14,606 nucleotides of DNA from JASFTV01 sp050050615 (GCA_050050615.1 JASFTV010000052.1:1-14606), one strand, 5' to 3'; positions 1 to 8,161 are shown, counted from the stretch's first letter. Notes: generated by a model not told the origin, from the letters alone. Numbers and translations: made by a program.

Positions 1-1
1 C

Positions 2-2767
2 GCCATCCCGCGCCTGCCGGATGATGCCGAAAGGCCGACCTTGCGGAAATTTGATCTTGCCAGCTTCCCCATCCTCATTTTAGGAGCAGGGAGCCGTTTG
101 GACCCTATCCAGACGCGCCGGATCATCGACGACCAGATTAAGTATCGTATTGAACGGCAACCCGGGGTCGCTGCCGTCCATGTGTACGGGGGTCTCGACC
201 GCGAGATCCATGTGAACCTCGTGCCAGACAAGATCAAAGCCCTGGGGTTGTCTCTGGACCAGATCCTGAGTAGGATCAAGGCCGAAAACGTCAATGTCCC
301 GGCAGGCACCTTGGACCGGGGTAATCTGGAGGTGATGGTCCGCACCCCCGGCGAATACACCAGCCTCAACGAATTGCGCAATACAGTCATCGCGATACGG
401 GAAGGCGCACCCATTCAGCTTAAGGAGGTCGCGAGTGTCGAGGATGCCTGGCAAAAGGTCACCAGAATTGTGAAGGTGAACGGAAAACCCGGGATCCGCT
501 TGGTTGTTAATAAGCAATCAGGCAAAAATACGGTGGAGGTGGCAAAGGGGGTTCTCGATGAGATCAAAAGGATCAATGAGGACATCCCTCAAATCAGAAT
601 GATCCCCATTATCGACACCTCGGATTATATCAAGCGCTCCATCAGCAATGTGGGCAATTCAATCCTCTACGGGGGAACGCTGGCCATCCTCGCTTTGCTC
701 TTTTTTCTGCGAAATATCCGTAGTACAACGGTCATTGCGATGGCCATCCCTATCTCCGTCATTGCCACGTTCACGCTCATGTATTTTGCAGGTTTCACAT
801 TGAACCTGATGACACTCGGTGGGCTGGCTCTGGGTATTGGGATGCTGGTCGACAATGCCATCGTCGTTTTAGAAAACATTTACAGGTTGAGGGAATCAGG
901 CATCCCAGCTGACACGGCGGCCGTAGACGGCAGTGAGGAGGTGACCTCCGCAATAATTGCCAGTACGTTAACCACCCTGGTGGTCTTCTTGCCCCTTATT
1001 TTTGTGCGCGGCATGTCCGGCGTGATGTTTAGGCAACTCTCTTATGTGGTCAGTTTTGCGCTTGCCTGTTCGCTTGCAACGGCCCTCACCCTTGTGCCTA
1101 CGCTCTCTTCTCTGATTCTGCGCTCCGGCAAATCGAATGCTTCGAACAAGGAGCGTTTGGGACAAAGGCTGTACCGTGTGACAGGCAGGTTTTTTGAGGG
1201 CATGGAACAAGACTATAAAAGGGTCCTGCACTTTTCCCTCGGCCACCGCAAGCTTGTGGCGTTAGGTGCGGTTTTGCTTCTCATAGGCAGCCTGCTCCTT
1301 GTCCCACTGATCGGTTTCGAGTTCATGCCGAATACGGATGAGGGTGAGGTCAGGGTCTATGCCGAAATGGAGGTCGGTACGCGGCTGGAGGTTCTGGAGA
1401 AGACCTTCGAAGCCATAGAAGCTGTGGTCGACCGGGAGGTCCCTGAAGCCAAGAACATAGAGACCTTCCTTGGCGGTACGCCTTGGCGACCAAAAGGTTC
1501 CCACGTAGGACAAATGAGAATCTCCCTGAAGCCTCAAGCCGAAAGGTCCCGCTCCAGCGAGGAGATCGCTGAGGACTTGCGGCGGAAACTCGTGCATGTT
1601 CCGGGTGCTACCGTTCGCACCAGGGCCGGCCAGGGCCTCTTTCTGCTGCGTATGGGAAGAAGCAGCACTGAAAGGGTGCAGCTCGATGTCCGGGGCCACG
1701 ACATGGAGGTTGCTGATACCCTGGCTGTGAGGGTCAAAAACCTGGTGGAACAGGTGGACGGTGTTACGGACGCCCAGCTGAGTCGCGATATAGGAAGCCC
1801 GGAGGAGCTAATCATCGTGGATCGCCAGAAAGCAGCGGCCATGAAGGTTACGGTTTCTCAGGTGGCCGATATGCTCCAAACGGTGCTTTCCGGTACCCGC
1901 GCGAGCAACTATCGCGAAGGGGGCAATGAGTATCGCATCCTGGTGAAGCTACGGAATGCGGAACGCATGGCCCTCCAGGAGGTGTTGGACCTCACACTGA
2001 CCAATGCGGACGGGAGGGCGGTGGTTCTGCGAAATGTGGTCAATGTGCGGCCGAGGACCGGCCCCGTGATTGTGGAGCGCAAGGACCAGGAGAGGGTCAC
2101 GGAGGTTAGGGCCAATATTGCCGGACGTGATATGGGCTCTATTCTGATGGATATACGCAAGGCGCTACGCGCCATCCCTGTGCCGAGGGGTTTCAGTATC
2201 GTCTTTGGTGGGGATTATGAGGAACAGCAAAAGGCCTATCGGGAACTGCTCCTGAGCTTTGTGTTGGCTCTGGTCCTGGTTTATATGGTCATGGCATCCC
2301 TGTATGAGTCCCTTCTCGACCCTTTTATCGTCATGTTTTCCGTACCGCTGGCCGCGATCGGCGTCACCCTGATGCTCCTGCTCAGCCATACCACTTTCAA
2401 TGTACAGTCCCTTATCGGCTGTGTCATGCTGGGCGGCATCGTTGTCAACAACGCCATCCTTCTCGTGGATCATACGAATCTGCTGTATAGCCGTGGTGGG
2501 ATGTCCCTTCAGGAGGCTATCGAAGAGGCGGGCAGAAGGCGACTCAGACCCATCCTGATGACGGCCATGACCACGGTGCTCGCGTTGATCCCCTTGGCCC
2601 TTGGGCTGGGGGAGGGTGGAGAAGCACAAGCACCCATGGCAAGAGCCGTCATTGGGGGCCTGCTGAGTTCAACGCTCATCACATTGGTCTTTGTCCCCAC
2701 CATTTACGCCTCCTTCAAGACGAGGTTCGGCAGAAAGAGGCTCTCTGAAGAGGAGCCGTTGTCCTGA
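2..2767 (+). CDS. RND multidrug/solute efflux permease (HAE1 family), 5' partial
   Basis: Inner-membrane, proton-driven RND pump that exports hydrophobic or toxic compounds through a periplasmic adaptor and an outer-membrane channel. The frame is open to the window edge. The first visible residues (LPDDAERPTLRKFD) match the family's periplasmic porter domain, so roughly the first 100 of about 1,030 residues lie outside and 921 are visible. Two membrane blocks are evident, at about nt 650-1130 and 2240-2730, separated by a large periplasmic domain. The transmembrane-4 motif GMLVDNAIVVLENI is at nt 841-880 and the transmembrane-10 motif VVNNAILLVD at about 2441-2470. Compared with AcrB, the first relay Asp is kept (codon 851-853), but the second Asp (854-856) and the Lys position (2447-2449) are Asn, a pattern I recall from many HAE1 relatives. 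The TolC-like gene starts 37 nt downstream and is presumably cotranscribed. The substrate cannot be inferred. Confidence 0.93.
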   Translation, partial: AIPRLPDDAERPTLRKFDLASFPILILGAGSRLDPIQTRRIIDDQIKYRIERQPGVAAVHVYGGLDREIHVNLVPDKIKALGLSLDQILSRIKAENVNVPAGTLDRGNLEVMVRTPGEYTSLNELRNTVIAIREGAPIQLKEVASVEDAWQKVTRIVKVNGKPGIRLVVNKQSGKNTVEVAKGVLDEIKRINEDIPQIRMIPIIDTSDYIKRSISNVGNSILYGGTLAILALLFFLRNIRSTTVIAMAIPISVIATFTLMYFAGFTLNLMTLGGLALGIGMLVDNAIVVLENIYRLRESGIPADTAAVDGSEEVTSAIIASTLTTLVVFLPLIFVRGMSGVMFRQLSYVVSFALACSLATALTLVPTLSSLILRSGKSNASNKERLGQRLYRVTGRFFEGMEQDYKRVLHFSLGHRKLVALGAVLLLIGSLLLVPLIGFEFMPNTDEGEVRVYAEMEVGTRLEVLEKTFEAIEAVVDREVPEAKNIETFLGGTPWRPKGSHVGQMRISLKPQAERSRSSEEIAEDLRRKLVHVPGATVRTRAGQGLFLLRMGRSSTERVQLDVRGHDMEVADTLAVRVKNLVEQVDGVTDAQLSRDIGSPEELIIVDRQKAAAMKVTVSQVADMLQTVLSGTRASNYREGGNEYRILVKLRNAERMALQEVLDLTLTNADGRAVVLRNVVNVRPRTGPVIVERKDQERVTEVRANIAGRDMGSILMDIRKALRAIPVPRGFSIVFGGDYEEQQKAYRELLLSFVLALVLVYMVMASLYESLLDPFIVMFSVPLAAIGVTLMLLLSHTTFNVQSLIGCVMLGGIVVNNAILLVDHTNLLYSRGGMSLQEAIEEAGRRRLRPILMTAMTTVLALIPLALGLGEGGEAQAPMARAVIGGLLSSTLITLVFVPTIYASFKTRFGRKRLSEEEPLS

Positions 2768-2804
2768 CCTTATTGGAAGAGGTATTCTTCCGGAGAAAAA
2801 GGCG

Positions 2805-4430
2805 ATGGGTTTGCGAAGTCTGTTGAAAAAAGATCTTTTCATGATCGTTCTGTTGGGAAGTTTTCTGGCTTCCTGTGCGATCATCGAAGTCGGTGCTCGT
2901 ACTGAGATCACCGATGATATCGAGGAAACACCTTTATTGGAATTTGGGCCCAAAGCAGGCAAGGGAGGTGAGGCGAAGGAATCCCCGACCGGTGGGTCCG
3001 GGGATGGCCCAATCGAAGTGACCGTAGAAGAGGCGCTGCTTCTTGCCCTCGAAAATAACCGTTCCTTGCGCGTTGAGCGGCTGAATCCGTCGATTCGCCG
3101 GACCTTTGAGGATGAAGAGGAAGCCATCTTTGATCCGCTTCTGAGCGGGGGAATCTCCTTCTCTCGTGATAAGGTGGAAGAGAAAAGGACAGCCAATCAG
3201 TTTGTCGAAAATACGAAAAGCGAGGCTAATGCAGAATTGGGCCTTTCACAGTTCTTTTCAACAGGGACAGACGTGAGTCTGGAGGTTTCTTCTGAACGGA
3301 CATGGTCAGACTTGTACACCGATCAGTATGCCTCGCGGGTAGGGCTCACCGTGATTCAGGCCTTGCTTCGGGGAGGGGGCAGAAGGGTAAGTCTTGCCAA
3401 CCTGTACCAGGCTCGCCTGGACACGGAGGCTTCGGCGTATGAATTCCGGGGTTTTGCAGAGGCCTTGGTGGCAGAGGTAGAGAAGACCTATTGGGACTAC
3501 GCCCTGGCTCAGAACCAGATTCGCATCTTTCAGGAATCCCTGAAGGTGGCTGAACAGCAACTGAGGGAGATCGAAGAGATGATCGGCGTCGGTAAACTGG
3601 CTGAAAGCGAGGTCATCGCGGCACAGGCGGAAATCGCATCACAACGACAGGGGCTGATTGTCGCAAAAAGCACTATGGCCACGACCCAGCTTCGTTTGCT
3701 GAGATTGCTCAACCCTCAGGGTCCAAGGCTATGGGAGCGAGAAATTATTCTAAAAGATCTGCCCGGGGTCCCAGAGGTAAAGCTGGATCCGGCGCAAGCG
3801 CATGTGGATGTTGCCTTGCAGTTGCGACCGGATCTGAATGAGGCCCGGTTGGGCATTGAGCGTGGCGATCTCGAAGTCGTCAAGACCAAAAACGGTTTGC
3901 TGCCCAAAATGGATTTCTTTTTGATTCTCGGAAAGACAGGATATGCCGACTCCTTCGGAAGTTCAGTGGGTGACATAAACGACGATGGCTATGATATTTC
4001 TGCCGGTCTGGTTTTTCAATATCCGTTCAGGAACCGGGGGGCCCGGGCGCGTTACAAACGCTCCGTGCTACAGTTAGACCAGGCTGCTGAAGCGGTTGAA
4101 AATCTGGCTCAGCTTGTGGAATTGGATGTCCGATCAGGATATATTGAGGTGGAGCGTGCTAGAGAACAGATATCCGCAAGTATGGCGACGCGCAGACTTG
4201 AGGAAGAGAAACTTCGCATTGAGAAGGAGAAGCTTCGGGTGGGAAGATCCACGGCATTCCTTGTGGCCCAGGCACAGCGGGATCTTCTTTCGAGTCAGAT
4301 TGGTGAGATTCGGGCTGTGGTAAATTATCTGAAAGCCCTGGTCGAATTATATCGACTTGAAGGGTCGCTTCTCGAACGTCGTGGTATTTCAGCCCCAGGG
4401 CGGGAGCCTGCCTCCTTGCCTGGAGAATAA
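2805..4430 (+). CDS. TolC-family outer-membrane efflux lipoprotein
   Basis: Outer-membrane channel of a tripartite exporter, partner of the RND pump just upstream. I chose ATG 2805 because GGAG at 2792-2795 lies 9 nt before it and a signal peptide follows: basic RSLLKKD, a hydrophobic stretch, then lipobox LASC with Cys24 as the predicted lipidated residue. The frame stays open back to 2691, but that would overlap the pump gene and bury the signal. The mature protein carries the two OEP repeats expected of the family. Repeat 1 (about residues 74-302) begins with VEEALLLALENNRSL, and repeat 2 (about 330-525) includes LQLRPDLNEARLGIE. Both have long helical stretches, and the family-typical LYRLEGSLLERRGI lies near the end. 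The length, 541 aa, is at the longer end for TolC-like lipoproteins because of an acidic/Gly-rich linker at residues 30-70. The overall class is secure; the substrate is unknown. Confidence 0.92.
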   Translation: MGLRSLLKKDLFMIVLLGSFLASCAIIEVGARTEITDDIEETPLLEFGPKAGKGGEAKESPTGGSGDGPIEVTVEEALLLALENNRSLRVERLNPSIRRTFEDEEEAIFDPLLSGGISFSRDKVEEKRTANQFVENTKSEANAELGLSQFFSTGTDVSLEVSSERTWSDLYTDQYASRVGLTVIQALLRGGGRRVSLANLYQARLDTEASAYEFRGFAEALVAEVEKTYWDYALAQNQIRIFQESLKVAEQQLREIEEMIGVGKLAESEVIAAQAEIASQRQGLIVAKSTMATTQLRLLRLLNPQGPRLWEREIILKDLPGVPEVKLDPAQAHVDVALQLRPDLNEARLGIERGDLEVVKTKNGLLPKMDFFLILGKTGYADSFGSSVGDINDDGYDISAGLVFQYPFRNRGARARYKRSVLQLDQAAEAVENLAQLVELDVRSGYIEVERAREQISASMATRRLEEEKLRIEKEKLRVGRSTAFLVAQAQRDLLSSQIGEIRAVVNYLKALVELYRLEGSLLERRGISAPGREPASLPGE

Positions 4431-4676
4431 GCGTGGCAAGATGTCATTGTACATCCAGCACGAAGCAGATATCCCAACTAAGAACGCCCAAAATCAAACG
4501 GCCCTCAATGGCCTGAATTTTTCATTTCTGATAGGGACATGTTAGGGTTGTTTTCGGGAAACGATGGTATTGTGTATCGTAAATAACTTGACATACTTCA
4601 ATCGCAGCGGGGATCGCCGGGGTGGGTCGTCCGGACCGCAATCCCCTTGGGCGGGACTCAGTCGCCCTTTCAACGG

Positions 4677-4715
4677 CCGTTCGACGTGCTCACGGCCATG
4701 AGTAAACTCGAAGGG
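4677..4715. repeat. REP-like imperfect palindrome in the gap after the TolC-like gene
   Basis: The 355-nt gap 4431-4785 holds no convincing gene. Near its end is an imperfect palindrome: TTCGA at 4680-4684 pairs with TCGAA at 4708-4712, and inside it TCA (4690-4692) faces TGA (4699-4701) around GGCC. Flanking CCCTTT/AAGGG tracts could extend or compete with the stem. The pattern resembles REP-type intergenic palindromes built on TTCGA...CTCA...TCGAA that recur in many Gram-negative genomes. That comparison is from memory, and only one copy is in this window. A second weak hairpin lies upstream, GGGGAT (4609-4614) against ATCCCC (4641-4646). No good promoter for the following gene is visible. 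Confidence 0.45.
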
Positions 4716-4785
4716 CACCAAGTTTTGCCAGTCGCGCGCACCAGCCCCATAAGATTGGAAAAATTTTAGCATTTGGAGGGCGAGA

Positions 4786-5112
4786 ATGGCTAAAAACAAA
4801 GAACGCCAGGATAAAGCTTATAGTGGTGAGGAGCAGTATTTTTACAATCTGAACAAAGAGCTCATCGATCGGAAGCGAAAGGAGCTGAACGCCCAGCGCG
4901 CTGAGCAACGGGCGAGGGAGCTCAAGGCGCAGCACTGGATGTGTTGCCCGAAATGCGGTCAACAGATGGAAGAAATCGAGCTTTTGGGGATTATGGTGGA
5001 TCGCTGCAACAGTTGTTCCGGGATCTACCTTGACAAGGGAGAACTGGAGTTGTTGCTCCAAAGCAAGGAGCCCAAGGGGTTCCTTGGAGGTCTCAGCCAG
5101 TTATTCAAATAA
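4786..5112 (+). CDS. Small TFIIB-type zinc-finger (zf-TFIIB) protein
   Basis: A 108-aa cytoplasmic protein. Residues 1-50 are highly charged and helical, rich in K, E, R and Q (IDRKRKELNAQRAEQRARE), and probably form a coiled coil. Residues 53-92 are a zf-TFIIB domain: CPKC at 54-57 and CNSC at 74-77 would bind one zinc ion, followed by the diagnostic SGIYLDKGELELLL. An additional Cys precedes the first pair (C53). The start is supported by GGAGGG at 4775-4780, 5 nt before ATG. Proteins of this group are common in Gram-negative bacteria and have no well-defined function; nucleic-acid or protein binding is assumed from the fold. It stands alone between two repeat-containing gaps, so context adds little. 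No GC-rich terminator follows it. Confidence 0.85.
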   Translation: MAKNKERQDKAYSGEEQYFYNLNKELIDRKRKELNAQRAEQRARELKAQHWMCCPKCGQQMEEIELLGIMVDRCNSCSGIYLDKGELELLLQSKEPKGFLGGLSQLFK

Positions 5113-5247
5113 AGAAGCGGTCCCTGCACGAAGTTTTTTCGGATCAAGGCTAAGTTGGCTCCTGCCTAGTATCGTGTCCCAGAAATAACCTTAACATCTC
5201 CTTACAAGGACAGGAGGATTCATGCTGTTGAGGGCCGCCGGGGGCAG

Positions 5248-5364
5248 GTCATTGCAAGGAGCGAAGCGACGTGCCTGCGCACTGGAGCGCTTCGGCGCGC
5301 AAGCATGGCAATCTCCTTGACCCTGCATGCTATTATGAGATTGATTCCCTCCGTTCGCAATAAC
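5248..5364. repeat. Degenerate nested palindromic intergenic repeat
   Basis: Two nested inverted repeats occupy this stretch. The outer arms are GTCATTGC (5248-5255) and GCAATAAC (5357-5364), 7 of 8 pairing. The inner arms are CAATCTC (5309-5315) and GAGATTG (5337-5343), pairing perfectly across a loop containing GCATGC. The left part also contains AGGAGCGAAGCGACG, giving the appearance of the widespread family of intergenic repeats beginning GTCATTGCGAGGAGCGAAGCGAC and ending in the reverse complement; recognition is from memory. The left arm carries an additional self-complementary segment rich in GCGC (about 5272-5302), absent from the right arm, so this copy looks decayed or rearranged. 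It lies between the zinc-finger gene and the promoter of the next gene. Confidence 0.6.
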
Positions 5365-5393
5365 TGGAGGCGGTCTTTCAAAGGTCTCGGTAC

Positions 5394-5423
5394 TTGACAC
5401 CCAATCATCTTTTTCACTATATT
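5394..5423 (+). promoter_or_regulatory. Sigma-70-like promoter for the SH3 lipoprotein gene
   Basis: A perfect -35 box TTGACA (5394-5399) is followed by an 18-nt spacer and a -10 box TATATT (5418-5423; 5 of 6 to consensus). The surrounding DNA is locally AT-rich. Transcription would start near 5430, giving a leader of about 125 nt before ATG 5557. That leader contains the 69-nt repeat at 5452-5520. No obvious operator palindrome overlaps the boxes. Confidence 0.65.
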
Positions 5424-5451
5424 GCCTTTAGAAAATGAGAAATAGGGAATA

Positions 5452-5520
5452 GATATCGCCTTGAGCGGAGAGGCCATCCTGAGCAAACGCCTCGTCGGTT
5501 TGAGGCGAAGCTTCGCTAGA
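5452..5520 (+). repeat. 69-nt dispersed repeat, copy A, in a predicted 5' leader
   Basis: Runs from GATATCGCC to GCTAGA. Its reverse complement matches 13912-13980 at 61 of 69 positions by hand alignment without gaps, so the window holds two copies in opposite orientation. Internal structure is preserved: GCCTC (5490-5494) and GAGGC (5502-5506) form a stem, and CGAAGCTTCG (5506-5515) is a perfect 10-nt palindrome. A partial third copy of the GATATCGCC end is at 14122-14150. The repeat lies between the promoter at 5394-5423 and the ribosome-binding site of the lipoprotein gene, so it should be in the mRNA leader. Confidence 0.8.
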
Positions 5521-5556
5521 ATATGATAGCAGCCAGTCAGGTAAGGAGGAGAGCAT

Positions 5557-6417
5557 ATGATGAATGAGGTGATTTGCCGCAGATCCATGCAGTATGTGAT
5601 TCTGGTTTTGTCTGGCTCCCTCTTATTTTGTACAGCTTGTGCAACCGGTCCTTCTCAGGAAGAAGCAGCGGTCGCTGAGGTAAGGGATGCGGAACGTAAG
5701 GCATTAGCAGAAGAGAATGTGAAACTCAAAAACAGCCTAGCTGATCGCAACGCCCTCTGCCAGCAATTAGAAGAAACTTTGAAAGAGCAGGGAGCTGCCC
5801 GAAAAGGACTGGAAAACCAGATGGCCAAGCTCACCTTACAACTCGTAGAGAAAGACACCCAAATCGAGAAAATTGAGGATCGACAGGGCGCATTGCAGAA
5901 GAAACTGGATGAGGCCATTCAAGAGGTGGTGCGTACCAAGGCAAAGCTGCGCAGCCTGGAAAGCAAGGCAGAGGCGGCTTCCAACATGGCAGAAACCGAG
6001 ATCGCCCTCAAGGTGCTCATAACGCAGCGGCCGGAGCAGGAAAGGGACCCAGAACTCGTCCAGGCCGAGCAGTTGCTGAAGATGAGTGCCAAAGAGTTCA
6101 AGAAGGAAAACTATGGGGGTGCTCTCTACCTCGCCAATCAAGCGAAAAGTCATATTCGAAATGCGCAGATGCGGCTCGGTGACCGGGAGGAACTTGCGCT
6201 TATGCCGGGCGAGGTTCTCTTTGCCTTGCCTCTGCCATTGCAGGTGATCAAAATGAGCAATGTCCGGGAAGGGCCAGGCCTGGATTTCAAAGTCATTGCA
6301 ACGGTCGAGCCGAACACCCCCCTTATTGGTTACTCTTATAAGGGTCAATGGGTTCGGGTGAAAGGTGAGAATGAGTTGAAAGGCTGGATTTTTCAGAGTC
6401 TGGTCAGTGGACGCTAG
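5557..6417 (+). CDS. Coiled-coil lipoprotein with C-terminal bacterial SH3 domain
   Basis: A 286-aa exported protein of unknown specific role, probably acting at the envelope. ATG 5557 is preceded by AAGGAGGA (5543-5550); ATG 5560 is an equally possible neighbour. Residues 1-28 form a signal peptide ending CTAC. Cys28 is the likely lipidation site, though Cys at the -3 position is atypical for a lipobox. Residues about 33-145 are a continuous charged heptad-like helix (coiled coil). Residues 165-215 are a further helical segment with a TPR-like look (AKEFKKENYGGALYLANQAK). Residues about 225-284 form an SH3b domain (SNVREGPGLDFKVIATVEPN, then QWVRVKG and GWIFQSLV), a fold that often binds peptidoglycan or peptides. 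It is a single-gene unit with its own promoter. Its 3' end is 16 nt from the convergent cyclase gene and no terminator is evident between them. Confidence 0.82.
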   Translation: MMNEVICRRSMQYVILVLSGSLLFCTACATGPSQEEAAVAEVRDAERKALAEENVKLKNSLADRNALCQQLEETLKEQGAARKGLENQMAKLTLQLVEKDTQIEKIEDRQGALQKKLDEAIQEVVRTKAKLRSLESKAEAASNMAETEIALKVLITQRPEQERDPELVQAEQLLKMSAKEFKKENYGGALYLANQAKSHIRNAQMRLGDREELALMPGEVLFALPLPLQVIKMSNVREGPGLDFKVIATVEPNTPLIGYSYKGQWVRVKGENELKGWIFQSLVSGR

Positions 6418-6433
6418 CTATGTTCACGCGCTC

Positions 6434-8161
6434 TCAGGTAGCTGCAGACTGGCGGGTTCGCTTATTCGTCTTTTCACCTGCGAGCACCACCTTGTTGCGA
6501 CCACCTTTCTTTGCTTTGTAAAGCGCACCATCAGCACTTTTTATTAGGGATTCCGGATTGTCGCCGTGTTCTGTAAATACGGCCACCCCAATACTTACCG
6601 TCATTTCAACAGCCTTATCGCCACTATCAAATCTCTCCTCTGCAACGCGAGCGCGAATCCGCTCTGCTGCTTGCACAGCCTCATCAGCATTTGTTTCAGG
6701 GAGCATAATAAGAAATTCCTCACCCCCGTAACGTGCGGCATAATCACAACTGCGGATCGAGTCTCTATATATTGCAGCCATTTTTCTCAGAACGTCGTCT
6801 CCTGCAAGGTGACCGAAGGTATCGTTATATCGCTTAAAATGATCGATATCGATCATGAGCACTGCGAATAGGTGTCGGCGTCGCTTGGAACGCGCCACCT
6901 CTGTGGCTAAGGTATCCATCAAGTGGTTGCGATTGTGCAAGGTGGTTAGATTATCAGTAATAGAGAGCTCATGAAGTTCAATGTTTCTTTGACGCAGGGT
7001 TTCGTTGATTGAGGCCAGTTCCTCTCGTCCCCGTCGAAGGCTCAGTACCATATGATTGAAAACCTCGGTCATGTAACCCAATTCCCCGTGACTGGGTACA
7101 GGCAGATCAACATCCAGATCTCCTGCAGCGACCTTGTCCGCCCCCTTGATGAGCCTGTCCAGAGGGCGAACGATAGTAAGGCCGAGGAGGTATGCGGCAA
7201 GGCCAATGACAAACAGCAGACCTGCCACAAGCCCAATCGTCAAGTTGCGGAGACGGAAAATCTGAGCGTAAGCTGCTGCTCTCTCCTCTTCTGCCACGAC
7301 CCCCCAGTCCAACTGAGTTACCCTTTTCACGGCTCCCACCACAGTTTTGCGCTTGTAGTTCCTGTAATCCAATGTATGTCCTTCATGGGAAAACAGCTTG
7401 TAGGTGGTGGACCTTAAAAGTTTCGTTTTCATGAAACCAGAGGAGAGCGGCTGGGAACTGATGAGCACTGTTCCCTCTTGGGTAATCACATAAAGCTCGC
7501 CTACTTGTTCCACCGCGTAGTTCTTGAGCATAGCGCCAATAGAGCGAAAGTTGAGCTTGGCTGCCAAAACGCCCAAGAAGCGCTCATGAGGAGAGACAAT
7601 AGGTTGGGTGATGACCATCACTCCAGCCTTGAGCGTTTGGTCCCAGAAAGGGTTCCCAATAGTGGATTTACCCGCCCGTGCCAACTTGAGCCACCCGTGT
7701 GGCAGAATCAAGCTCGTTTCCTTATCATAGGTGCTCGCCACAAGGTTTCCTTGTACATCCACAGCCATGAGTTCTTCATAATCGATGAACTTACTTCGCA
7801 CTGATTTCAGGTAGTCCCTGACACGGCGAAGTGCAGTTCTGTTTTCGATGTGCGATAGGTCAGCGCGCAAAATCTTCTCAAGGTTTTCGGAAACCACATA
7901 GGAGCTTGAAAAGACACGCAGCTCATACAAACGTTCCTTGAGCCACAAATCAAATTCGCGTGAAGCCTGGGAGGTAACATTTTGTAATTCTTGGGTGATC
8001 TTTTCATTAAGGAAACGTCTGTTTTGGACGTAGGAAAGCCAACCCATAGTTAGGGAGGGGATGAGGGTGGCAAGAAGAGCAAAAACGATAATCTTGCTCT
8101 TAAGGCTTTGCAGATGAAGAATACTTAGAAAGTTTGTGGTAGCCCGTTCCCAGGAAGGCAA
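6434..8161 (-). CDS. Membrane diguanylate cyclase: Cache sensor, HAMP, GGDEF
   Basis: Makes the second messenger c-di-GMP from two GTP at the inner membrane in response to a periplasmic signal. Order in the 575-aa protein: transmembrane helix about 24-44; periplasmic double-Cache-type sensor about 45-305 (motifs such as STIGNPFWDQT and GELYVITQEGTVLISSQ); second helix about 306-328; HAMP about 326-378 (IVRPLDRLIKGADKVAAGDLD); linker helix; GGDEF domain about 400-560. The catalytic signature GGEEF is intact at 479-483. The product-inhibition I-site RSCD (470-473) stands the usual five residues upstream, so the enzyme should be active and feedback-limited. The start is TTG at 8159-8161, supported by GGAGTGA (8175-8169), 7 nt away. 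No EAL or HD-GYP domain is present. The gene is monocistronic on this strand, and the ligand cannot be read from sequence. Confidence 0.93.
   Translation of the reverse strand: MPSWERATTNFLSILHLQSLKSKIIVFALLATLIPSLTMGWLSYVQNRRFLNEKITQELQNVTSQASREFDLWLKERLYELRVFSSSYVVSENLEKILRADLSHIENRTALRRVRDYLKSVRSKFIDYEELMAVDVQGNLVASTYDKETSLILPHGWLKLARAGKSTIGNPFWDQTLKAGVMVITQPIVSPHERFLGVLAAKLNFRSIGAMLKNYAVEQVGELYVITQEGTVLISSQPLSSGFMKTKLLRSTTYKLFSHEGHTLDYRNYKRKTVVGAVKRVTQLDWGVVAEEERAAAYAQIFRLRNLTIGLVAGLLFVIGLAAYLLGLTIVRPLDRLIKGADKVAAGDLDVDLPVPSHGELGYMTEVFNHMVLSLRRGREELASINETLRQRNIELHELSITDNLTTLHNRNHLMDTLATEVARSKRRRHLFAVLMIDIDHFKRYNDTFGHLAGDDVLRKMAAIYRDSIRSCDYAARYGGEEFLIMLPETNADEAVQAAERIRARVAEERFDSGDKAVEMTVSIGVAVFTEHGDNPESLIKSADGALYKAKKGGRNKVVLAGEKTNKRTRQSAAT

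Noticed and set aside
2165..2629. Minus-strand open frame of 154 codons inside the RND gene
   Set aside because: It lies fully opposite the well-matched transmembrane coding region of the pump, and its translation has no recognisable domain.
4500..4530. GGCC...GGCC hairpin followed by TTTTT as a terminator after the TolC-like gene
   Set aside because: The stem is only 4 bp with a 6-nt loop and the T run starts several bases later, which is too weak to call.
4588..4593. TTGACA as a -35 box for the zinc-finger gene
   Set aside because: At 16-18 nt spacing the sequence is GC-rich (GGATCG region) with no -10-like hexamer, and the gene starts almost 200 nt further on.
5170..5190. GTGTCCCAGAAATA as an insertion-sequence end
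   Set aside because: It reminded me of IS-type termini, but there is no matching inverted partner or transposase in the window.
5220..5588. Minus-strand open frame of 122 codons through the gap
   Set aside because: It is made of the two intergenic repeats, opposes the promoter and start of the lipoprotein gene, and has no family resemblance; a repeat-derived spurious frame.
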